DNA of 5,359 nucleotides from Thioalkalivibrio sp. GTDB lineage: Bacteria; Pseudomonadota; Gammaproteobacteria; Ectothiorhodospirales; Ectothiorhodospiraceae. Positions within the stretch are counted from its first letter, which is position 1; each line of letters starts with the position of its first letter. The stretch spans positions 1-5,359 of the forward strand of contig PWGH01000130.1 of the NCBI GenBank assembly GCA_003555285.1. Reading direction: 5' to 3'. Under the pieces are notes generated by a model, which saw only the letters and a list, made by a program, of their open reading frames with translations, was not told the origin of the DNA and made no database searches. The position numbers and the translations under genes are program-made. Shown here in pieces: positions 1 through 4,683 of the stretch.

Positions 1-40
1 ATGCTGTCGTCAAGCCTACAGGGATGTATTCACGGCGTCC
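1..40. repeat. Probable dispersed intergenic repeat fragment
   Basis: The first 40 bases read like part of a dispersed intergenic repeat. The short core CTACAGGGATGTATTCACGG resembles a family I recall from intergenic regions of GC-rich Gammaproteobacteria. Only one copy is present here and it is cut by the window edge, so the call rests on recognition, not on a second copy. It begins with ATG and is open for 60 codons, but that reading frame runs through the neighbouring 38-bp tandem repeats and is not believable as a gene. Confidence 0.35.
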
Positions 41-43
41 CCC

Positions 44-150
44 CGACAGGGCTGCGCCCTCCGCTGGGATCCACCCCAACCCGACAGGGCTGCGCCCTCC
101 ACTGGGATCCACCCCAACCCGACAGGGCTGCGCCCTCCACTGGGTTCCAC
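44..150. repeat. 38-bp tandem repeat, 2.8 copies, with internal hairpin
   Basis: Two full 38-bp units (44-81 and 82-119) differ at a single base (g63 versus a101). A third partial unit (120-150) follows, with one further difference near its end (ggttcc in place of ggatcc). Each unit contains the short inverted repeat AGGGC-TGC-GCCCT. The unit length is not a multiple of three, so this is not a coding repeat. The array ends 7 bp from the dioxygenase stop codon, so the transcript of that gene would run straight into three successive small hairpins. These could act in 3'-end formation or RNA stability, but no T-tract follows them. Confidence 0.9.
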
Positions 151-157
151 CATACGC

Positions 158-832
158 TCAGACGTCGGCCCACATGCGCATGAGGTTGGCGCGGACGCGG
201 CCGGTTTGTCGGGTCACGTCGGCATCGGGGTCGGCGGTGCGCAATTGCGCCTCGATGCCGTGCAGGTCGAAGAGCAGGCGCCGGCGTTCCGGCTCGCGGA
301 CCATGGACTCGGCCCAGGCCACTGCCACGCACCGCTCGCCGCGGCTTACCGGAGCCACCCGATGCAGACTCGATGAAGGGTAGAGCACCGCGTCGCCGGC
401 CGGCAGCTTCACCTGCTGCTCGCCGTATTCGGTCTCGATCACCAGTTCGCCGCCGTCGTAGGCCTCGGGAGCATTCAGGAACACCGTCATCGACACGTCG
501 GAGCGATAACGCCCGCCCTCCGGGCCCATCACCGGATCGTCCACATGCGGGCCATACACCATGCCCGGCTGGTAGCGCGCGAAGAAGGCGCCCGACAAGC
601 GCTTGGGCATTGCCGCGGCCTGGAACACCGGATGGCGATACAGCGGCAGCAGCACCAGTCGGTTCAGGGTCTGCATCCGCCGGTCGGCCGGGTCCGCCTC
701 CTCGTTGTTCTTGACCCGGCGGGCATCGCCTCCGGCCGAGGCCCGGCCGTCCACATACGGGACCTCGGTCAACACGTCGTGCAGCTGCTTCAGCGCTGCG
801 GCATCGAGAACCTGGGAGAGGGTGATCAGCAT
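158..832 (-). CDS. Fe(II)/2-oxoglutarate-dependent PKHD-type hydroxylase, PiuC/YbiX family
   Basis: The product is a 224-residue cytoplasmic non-haem iron dioxygenase of the PiuC/YbiX family. Related proteins are linked to iron uptake and some are Fur-controlled; the true substrate is not established. The start at 832 is chosen because GGAG lies 5 bases upstream (838-841) and family members begin in this way (MLITLSQVLD). An ATG five codons further out (847) has only a weak site. Numbered from 832, the iron ligands are H96 and D98 in HVDD and H157 in SSSLHRV, with R167 in RGER as the expected 2-oxoglutarate anchor. Other family blocks are VKNNEE near residue 41, YDGGELVIE near 125 and KLPAGDAVLYPSSSLH at 142-157. 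The length is normal for the family (about 226). No TonB receptor or other iron gene is adjacent, so a role in iron uptake is only inferred. Confidence 0.93.
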   Translation of the reverse strand: MLITLSQVLDAAALKQLHDVLTEVPYVDGRASAGGDARRVKNNEEADPADRRMQTLNRLVLLPLYRHPVFQAAAMPKRLSGAFFARYQPGMVYGPHVDDPVMGPEGGRYRSDVSMTVFLNAPEAYDGGELVIETEYGEQQVKLPAGDAVLYPSSSLHRVAPVSRGERCVAVAWAESMVREPERRRLLFDLHGIEAQLRTADPDADVTRQTGRVRANLMRMWADV

Positions 833-837
833 CGGGG

Positions 838-841
838 CTCC
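838..841 (-). promoter_or_regulatory. Ribosome binding site deciding the dioxygenase start
   Basis: On the minus strand GGAG lies 5 bases before the ATG at 832. The alternative ATG at 847 has nothing comparable. This supports the shorter protein. Confidence 0.6.
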
Positions 842-885
842 GGTCATTGCGGTCCGAGGATTTGACCCGCATGGTACTACCGGAC

Positions 886-904
886 TTTCATTCGATCATT
901 GAAA
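886..904. promoter_or_regulatory. Imperfect 19-bp palindrome upstream of the dioxygenase gene, possible operator
   Basis: TTTCATTCGATCATTGAAA has matching outer arms (TTTCA/TGAAA) and sits about 55 bases upstream of the dioxygenase start, in the only AT-richer patch of this intergenic region. It is the size of a Fur box, and Fur control is known for PiuC in Pseudomonas. However, its agreement with the Fur consensus is poor, so it is no more than a candidate operator. No clean -35/-10 pair could be assigned nearby. Confidence 0.25.
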
Positions 905-954
905 CAGGATTTTTCTTGATGAGTGCCAAAGCTCCGCCGCCGGCTGATTGGCGT

Positions 955-1026
955 GTGTAGGAGGCCAGCCTCTGATCGACCGGTGTTCCAGCGCCGGAGC
1001 GTCGCCGAGAGGGCTCGCCTCCTACA
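955..1026. repeat. Inverted pair of REP-like palindromic repeats
   Basis: A copy of TGTAGGAGGCCAGCC begins at 955 on the plus strand. The opposite-facing copy at 999-1026 reads TGTAGGAGGCGAGCC on the minus strand. Together they can fold into a long stem with about 15 nearly perfect outer pairs (one mismatch) and looser pairing further in. This resembles the paired REP/BIME elements common between Gammaproteobacterial genes. Lying downstream of the conserved hypothetical gene and upstream of the dioxygenase gene, the hairpin could block 3' exonucleases or attenuate read-through. There is no T-tract typical of an intrinsic terminator. Confidence 0.7.
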
Positions 1027-1121
1027 GGGTCCTGGCCGCCTGCCGCGCAACCCCGAAAGCCCTTCTTCGTGGTCTTCGCGGTCGTGGTGAATAGTCCCTG
1101 CCTGGCCTTGCGCCGGGAAGG

Positions 1122-1148
1122 GCATCGCCGAGGGGCTCGCCTCCTACA
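1122..1148 (-). repeat. Third REP-like copy, overlapping the 3' end of the hypothetical gene
   Basis: On the minus strand this copy reads TGTAGGAGGCGAGCC and continues CCTCGGCGATGC, nearly identical to the copy at 999-1026 and in the same orientation. The stop codon TAG (1146-1144) of the upstream gene lies inside the repeat. The copy could also pair with the oppositely oriented copy starting at 955. Confidence 0.7.
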
Positions 1149-2280
1149 GGGGTACGATCGAGGGCGGTCGGGGTTGCAGGGCGTGCAGTTGGTCGTCCGC
1201 CACCGGCCAGGATTCCGGGGGCTCCTCGAGGAAGCGGTGGGCGACGGCCAGCCAGTGTTCGCGAGCGGCGGCGACGGGGGCGCGCAGCACCGCGATCGGG
1301 GCACCAGCAACCCAGGCCGCGTAGGCCTCACTCAATTGCGGGAATAGCAGCGCACGCATGCCGGTGAGGTTCGCGAAGTAGAAGTGGATGGCGCCCGCAC
1401 TGCTCGGCGTGTCGTCGTCGAGCAAGGCCGGCAAGGTGGTCAGGGCATCGGCCAGGTGATCCCGGACCGCCCGAGCGACGACCTCCTGACGACTGCCGGC
1501 GACGTCGAGGATGCGCTGCTGCCACGCGGAACCCAGCTGGTGGCCGGCCAGAACCTCGCCGACCTCGTGCCAGACTGCGGATTCCACCTCACTGTCGGTC
1601 ATCGCCTCCAGGCTCGCCTCCTGGGCCGCATCGTAGCCATAGAACTGCAGGGCGCGGGCCAACGGATCGTCGGCCGGCGTCTGGCGCATCTGCCAGGCCT
1701 CGATCATCTCGAACAACAGGCGCCGGATCGAATCGCGACGCACGAAGATCTGGTCGTCGCGCGACATCGCCGGCGGCGCCACCAGATCGCGGGCCTGCTC
1801 CTCACCGACCACGTACACCCGATAGCCTTCGAAGTCCTCGCGGCGCAACAGCTTGCCGAGAAAGAAAAGCGGCCGGGCACCGCGGCCGAGGCCGGCGCCG
1901 TAGACCAGGCCGTGGGCATCGAGGGAGCGGTTCACCGCCTCTTGATCAAAGGGGTCGTGGCGCGACTCACCCACCGTCAAGGCCTCGGGCGCCAAGCCCT
2001 CGAGCGCCTCCCAGTTGCTTTCGCGCTCGCTGACCCAGTCCCCGACGGCCTGACGATCCAGCGCCGCCGAAAACCCCAGTCCGCGCTCCCAGCGATAGAA
2101 CTCGCGCATCTTCAGCAGATAGGTGCACAGGGAATAGTTGCCGGCGTGGTGCGCATCGGCGATGTCACAGTTGCGTTGTACGGCGGCGCACAATTCGCCC
2201 AGTTGTTCCTGTGCCAGTTGTTCCTGTGCCAGTCGTTCCCGGGACGGGGTCGCCATGGTATTCGCAGTCACTGGTGTCAT
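1144..2280 (-). CDS. Conserved hypothetical protein, resembling the Sfum_1244 family
   Basis: This 378-residue soluble protein has no signal peptide or membrane segment. I recognise the N-terminal block (CDIADAHHAGNYSLCTYLL, residues 38-56, then MREFYRWE and GDWVSERESNWEALE) as the kind seen in the family annotated Sfum_1244; its function is unknown to me. A second region (about 170-350) is helical and includes RRDSIRRLLFEMIEAW and WHEVGEVLAGH at 237-247. HEVGE is not a metalloprotease HExxH motif. The start at 2280 is preferred because GGCGGA lies 7 bases upstream. The reading frame is open to an ATG at 2379, but those extra 33 codons look non-coding. Near the start a perfect 15-bp duplication encodes LAQEQLAQEQ. 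The last residues and the stop codon run into a REP-like repeat, so the natural C-terminus may have been altered. Confidence 0.85.
   Translation of the reverse strand: MTPVTANTMATPSRERLAQEQLAQEQLGELCAAVQRNCDIADAHHAGNYSLCTYLLKMREFYRWERGLGFSAALDRQAVGDWVSERESNWEALEGLAPEALTVGESRHDPFDQEAVNRSLDAHGLVYGAGLGRGARPLFFLGKLLRREDFEGYRVYVVGEEQARDLVAPPAMSRDDQIFVRRDSIRRLLFEMIEAWQMRQTPADDPLARALQFYGYDAAQEASLEAMTDSEVESAVWHEVGEVLAGHQLGSAWQQRILDVAGSRQEVVARAVRDHLADALTTLPALLDDDTPSSAGAIHFYFANLTGMRALLFPQLSEAYAAWVAGAPIAVLRAPVAAAREHWLAVAHRFLEEPPESWPVADDQLHALQPRPPSIVPL
2201..2230. repeat. Perfect 15-bp tandem duplication inside the hypothetical gene
   Basis: The unit agttgttcctgtgcc occurs twice in a row (2201-2215 and 2216-2230), followed by a degenerate third copy. 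It is in frame and adds five residues (LAQEQ) to the N-terminal region of the hypothetical protein, before its conserved part. Confidence 0.9.
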
Positions 2281-2601
2281 CGGATGTTCCGCCCTGGTGG
2301 TCAATCGAACGATGAGGTGACGACGGGGCCACCCATGGCTGCCAGAGCGCGGGTCCCAACGGTGGGCCCGCGAACCCATGCCCCGGGCTCTGTCGTCGGG
2401 ATCACCGACGGGTCGAAGCCGGTCGGGGCTGGCAAGACCTCAGCGTTGGTAAAACCCGGGGGCTACGTCTTTCTATGGCATTCTGACCCAAGGTCGAAGA
2501 CATGCAAATCTTCCCCCAGCCGCCGTGGGTGTTCCGCCGGCGATCCCGGAGCCGTGTGCGGATTTGGCCCTCCGGGGATACGGATTCACTACACTGCCGT
2601 C
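2281..2601. other. Gene-free divergent intergenic region with several possible stem-loops
   Basis: This 321-bp region separates the starts of two divergent genes and should hold both promoters. No strong sigma-70 pair is visible. It contains a stem-loop at 2349-2371 (8 pairs including one G-T, loop caacggt). It also contains the stem CGTCGG/CCGACG at 2394-2399 and 2405-2410, and an alternative stem CCGAC/GTCGG at 2405-2409 and 2422-2426 that would use the same bases. I compared it by eye with the c-di-GMP and other common riboswitches and could not assign it to any class. Confidence 0.4.
2590..2595 (+). promoter_or_regulatory. Candidate -10 box (TACACT) just before the HAD phosphatase start
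   Basis: TACACT ends 6 bases before the ATG at 2602, and no Shine-Dalgarno sequence is present. The best -35 candidate (TTGGCC at 2564-2569) is 20 bases away, which is too far. If the box is real, transcription would start at or next to the ATG and give a leaderless message. Confidence 0.25.
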
Positions 2602-3351
2602 ATGATGGAACCTTCAGCCTCACCCGACGCCAGCTATGCGCACATCCGCTGCATCACCTTCGATCTGGACGACACGCTGTGGCCGGTGATGCCGGTGATC
2701 CATCGCGCCGAGGCCCGCTTCTATAGCTGGCTGCGCATCCACGCGCCCGCGGTTTGCGCACGCTATACGCCCGAGGCCCTGGTCCAGGCGCGCAGCGAGT
2801 TCATGCGCGCGGCACCGGCGGCAGAGCGGCACGACCTGACCGGTCTGCGCAAGCGCTGGCTGCAGGGCATCGCCCAGGAATGCCAGACCTGCCCCACCCA
2901 CCTGTCCACCGAGGGCTTCGAGGTCTTCTGGCGGGCGCGCAACGAGGTGGAACCGTATCCGGAGGCAGTTGCGATGCTCGAGTTGCTCTCCCGGCACTAC
3001 CCGCTCGGGGCGATCAGCAATGGCAATGCCGACGTGTTCCGGACGCCGTTGGGGCGCTATTTCCAGTTTGCCATTCCGGCGGGCGAGATTGGTGTCGCCA
3101 AGCCCCATCCGGCCATCTTCCAGGCCGCGGCCCAACGCGCGGGGCTGCCGGTGGAGAACCTGCTGCATATCGGCGACGATCCCGTCTGCGACGTGCTCGG
3201 GGCCCGCGATGCCGGGCTGCATGCGGGCTGGTTCAATCCCGGCACCCGCCACTGGTCGCGGGTTGAACCGCGCCCCGCCCTCACCTTCGGGCGTCTCGGG
3301 CAGATCCCGATCCACCTGGGCCTGCTCAGGCCCGCCGTGTTGCGGCCATGA
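2602..3351 (+). CDS. HAD-superfamily hydrolase, YigB-like phosphatase
   Basis: A 249-residue soluble phosphatase of the haloacid dehalogenase superfamily, subfamily IA. All four HAD motifs are present: motif I DLDDT at 21-25 (nucleophile D21, acid/base D23), motif II SNGN at 139-142, motif III K167 in VAKPHP, and motif IV GDDPVCD at 191-197 (Mg-binding acidic residues). A helical cap fills residues 30-115. The NGN, GRYFQF, KPHPAIF and HIGDDP...D blocks resemble E. coli YigB, which dephosphorylates the riboflavin intermediate 5-amino-6-(5-phosphoribitylamino)uracil as well as FMN. The substrate here is inferred from resemblance only, and no riboflavin gene is nearby. The start is the ATG at 2602; the next codon is also ATG. 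No ribosome binding site is evident. Its end overlaps the convergent kdsB end by 26 bp. Confidence 0.92.
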   Translation: MMEPSASPDASYAHIRCITFDLDDTLWPVMPVIHRAEARFYSWLRIHAPAVCARYTPEALVQARSEFMRAAPAAERHDLTGLRKRWLQGIAQECQTCPTHLSTEGFEVFWRARNEVEPYPEAVAMLELLSRHYPLGAISNGNADVFRTPLGRYFQFAIPAGEIGVAKPHPAIFQAAAQRAGLPVENLLHIGDDPVCDVLGARDAGLHAGWFNPGTRHWSRVEPRPALTFGRLGQIPIHLGLLRPAVLRP

Positions 3352-4099
3352 GTTGCTCCAGCCGGTCAACATCTTCCGGGGTGTCGATGCCCGGCGGAAT
3401 CGCCTGATCCAGGATCCCCACCTGAATCCAGGCGCCGAGCGCGAGTGCACGCAGTTGCTCCAGCTGTTCCAGCCGCTCCAGCGCGGCCGGTGGTTGGGTG
3501 GTCAGGCGCCGCAAAAATCCAGCCCGGTACGCGTACAGCCCGAGGTGACGCCGGGCCTGGGACAGATCCGGCGCCCGCCCGTTGCGGTGCGCCTCGCGAT
3601 CCCACGGGATCGGGGCGCGGGAGAAATACAGCGCACGCCCGGCGGCGTCGGTGATCAGCTTCACCTGATTGGGGTCCTGCAGATCGGCTGCAGTGCGGAT
3701 CGGGACGCCGAAGGTCGCCATGTCGGCGTCGGGGTGGCGTTCGAGCAACCGCGCCAGGTCGTCCAACACCGCGCCGGGCGTCAGCGGTTCGTCGCCCTGA
3801 AGATTCACCACGCAGGTGGCATCCGGCCAGCCTTGGGCCTGCGCCACGGCCGCGATGCGATCGGTGCCCGAGGGCAGGTCGGCCTCAGTCCAGCAGGCCT
3901 CGACCCCGCAGTCGCGGGCGATCTGCAGCACGCGCTGATCCTCGCTGGCCACGATCACCCGATCGGCCGCACTTTCCCGCGCCCGTTCGATCACATGCGC
4001 GATCAGCGGCCGGCCGGCGATCGCGATCAGCGGTTTTCCGGGCAGGCGGCTCGAGGCCATCCGCGCCGGAATCACCACGATGAACGGGTTGGCACTCAT
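3326..4099 (-). CDS. kdsB: 3-deoxy-manno-octulosonate cytidylyltransferase (CMP-KDO synthetase)
   Basis: This 257-residue cytoplasmic enzyme couples KDO to CTP, giving CMP-KDO, the donor for the first sugars of the lipopolysaccharide core. The nucleotide-binding start is IPARMASSRLPGKPL (residues 10-24). SGTDR is at 77-81 and NLQGDEP at 99-105, with D103 an expected metal ligand. ALYFSRAPIPWDR lies at 156-168, HLGLYAYRAGF at 185-195, ERLEQLEQLR near 208-217 and GIDTPED at 237-243 with D239 the second expected metal ligand. Length and start are normal for the family. Residue 75 is Leu where E. coli KdsB and relatives I remember have His (DHxSGT). The gene has no convincing Shine-Dalgarno site; a minigene with one overlaps the start codon. 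It is separated from ycaR by a repeat-filled gap, which is unusual for this cluster. Confidence 0.97.
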   Translation of the reverse strand: MSANPFIVVIPARMASSRLPGKPLIAIAGRPLIAHVIERARESAADRVIVASEDQRVLQIARDCGVEACWTEADLPSGTDRIAAVAQAQGWPDATCVVNLQGDEPLTPGAVLDDLARLLERHPDADMATFGVPIRTAADLQDPNQVKLITDAAGRALYFSRAPIPWDREAHRNGRAPDLSQARRHLGLYAYRAGFLRRLTTQPPAALERLEQLEQLRALALGAWIQVGILDQAIPPGIDTPEDVDRLEQLMAATRRA

Positions 4100-4116
4100 G
4101 CCGGCTCGGTCTTCAT
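4096..4116 (-). promoter_or_regulatory. Possible six-codon leader minigene coupled to kdsB
   Basis: On the minus strand ATG AAG ACC GAG CCG GCA TGA encodes MKTEPA and overlaps the kdsB start codon by 4 bases (ATGA). GAGG lies 5 bases before its ATG (4122-4125), while kdsB's own ATG has no such site. Ribosomes ending here could restart on kdsB. It could also be chance, or the tail of a longer 63-codon frame that runs back through the palindromic element. Confidence 0.3.
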
Positions 4117-4145
4117 GGGAACCTCGGCCGGGCCGCGCCCGGATC

Positions 4146-4372
4146 GCGCAGAGTGGGCCAAGCGCAGCGGGCCCGCCCGGGCCGTGCCCGAGCCGTGCGG
4201 GGTGCGCCCGGTCCGGACACGCTCAAGTCGTCCATGAGCGCTCGAAGATGGCCATCCATGGCCATCTACGGTCCGGACCGGGCGCACCCCGCACGGCTTT
4301 GCAGCGCCTTCGAAAGGTCGAGGTCAAGGACGGTGGGTCCGTTGGGTCCGTTGCGCTTGGCCCACCCTGCGC
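4146..4372. repeat. Nested palindromic element (outer 29-bp, inner 28-bp inverted repeats)
   Basis: The outer arms 4146-4174 and 4344-4372 match as inverted repeats over 29 bp with 3 mismatches; the perfect core is GTGGGCCAAGCGCA against TGCGCTTGGCCCAC. Inside it, 4191-4218 and 4271-4298 form a perfect 28-bp inverted repeat. The 52-base centre contains a further perfect pair, AGATGGCCAT and ATGGCCATCT (4246-4255 and 4258-4267). The outer arms resemble the GTGGGC...GCCCAC palindromic repeats common between Gammaproteobacterial genes. The whole could be a REPIN or MITE-like element, possibly one repeat inserted in another. No clear target-site duplication was seen and no transposase is present. 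Confidence 0.85.
4335..4352. repeat. 9-bp direct tandem repeat in the palindromic element
   Basis: gggtccgtt occurs twice in a row (4335-4343 and 4344-4352) at the inner edge of the right outer arm. The left arm has no equivalent, so the duplication probably arose after the inverted repeat formed. Confidence 0.8.
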
Positions 4373-4485
4373 CGCCCGTACCGGCTGATCGGTGCAACAC
4401 GTTGTTTGCACGTGTTCCGCCAAACCAGCGAGGCCCGCAGGTGCGCCCCGCCCGCACCGCACACGAGCCCACGGCGCATCGGAAA

Positions 4486-4677
4486 TCACCCGCGCCAGCG
4501 TTGCTTTTCCGCTTCCGAGAGGGTACGGGCCTCCTCCTCGAGCATCACCGGGATGTCGTCCTGGATCGGGTAGGCCAGCCCGGCCGAAACCGAGATCAGT
4601 TCATTGCCCTGGCGGTCGTATTGCAGCGGCCCCTTGGTGACCGGGCACACGAGAATGTCGAGCAGGCGCTTGTCCAT
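4486..4677 (-). CDS. ycaR: YcaR/Trm112-like small protein (UPF0434 family)
   Basis: A 63-residue protein with the family signature: [18 protein letters not shown] at the start, then [25 protein letters not shown] at 27-51. Its E. coli counterpart lies directly before kdsB, and the family is related to Trm112, a small zinc-binding activator of methyltransferases. The role of the bacterial protein is not settled. Only one Cys (C11) remains; E. coli YcaR, as I recall it, has CPVC and another Cys at the strand equivalent to LIS here, so zinc binding is unlikely in this copy. The start at 4677 lies 6 bases after the lpxK stop, with GGGG 9 bases upstream inside the lpxK end, consistent with translational coupling to lpxK. 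Confidence 0.93.
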   Translation of the reverse strand: MDKRLLDILVCPVTKGPLQYDRQGNELISVSAGLAYPIQDDIPVMLEEEARTLSEAEKQRWRG

Positions 4678-4683
4678 GGTGAT

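Larger units (their letters stand above)
4100..4485. other. Repeat-filled gap between ycaR and kdsB
   Basis: This 386-bp stretch has no credible gene. It is occupied mainly by the nested palindromic element at 4146-4372. Smaller hairpins flank it: CCGGGC/GCCCGG at 4128-4142, GTGCAA/TTGCAC at 4392-4411 and GGTGCG/CGCACC at 4440-4458. None is followed by a T-tract on the minus strand, so none is a clear intrinsic terminator. Any shared lpxK-ycaR-kdsB transcript would have to pass through all of these structures. Confidence 0.6.

Noticed and set aside
1..183. 60-codon frame starting at the first base
   Set aside because: It reads through a 38-bp repeat whose length is not a multiple of three, so the repeated DNA gives a different peptide in each copy; no conserved protein is evident.
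920..940. TTGGCAC on the minus strand as a sigma-54 -24 element
   Set aside because: No GC-containing -12 element follows at the required spacing (AAGAA is found there).
877..1125. 82-codon minus-strand frame downstream of an AGGAGG in the REP-like repeat
   Set aside because: The AGGAGG is part of the repeat core, the spacing to the ATG is about 14 bases, and the peptide is a translation of the repeats themselves.
1384..2601. The plus-strand reading frame of the HAD gene stays open for 406 codons upstream of its ATG
   Set aside because: This stretch is antisense to the conserved hypothetical gene and then crosses the intergenic region. The encoded sequence has no recognisable domain, and HAD homology begins just after 2602. 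It is a by-product of GC-rich codon use.
2620..3450. 276-codon minus-strand frame opposite the HAD gene
   Set aside because: It is antisense to a well-supported gene and overlaps the kdsB 3' end in another frame, with no domain signature.
2969..4237. Long plus-strand open frame antisense to kdsB
   Set aside because: It overlaps the end of the HAD gene in another frame and all of kdsB on the opposite strand, and is rich in Arg, Gly and Pro with no family resemblance.
4096..4287. 63-codon minus-strand frame ending in the kdsB start
   Set aside because: Most of it translates the palindromic element. Only the last six codons, which have their own SD and the ATGA overlap, are worth considering.
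4392..4411. GTGCAA/TTGCAC hairpin as an intrinsic terminator after ycaR
   Set aside because: The stem is only 6 bp and no T-tract follows in the direction of transcription.
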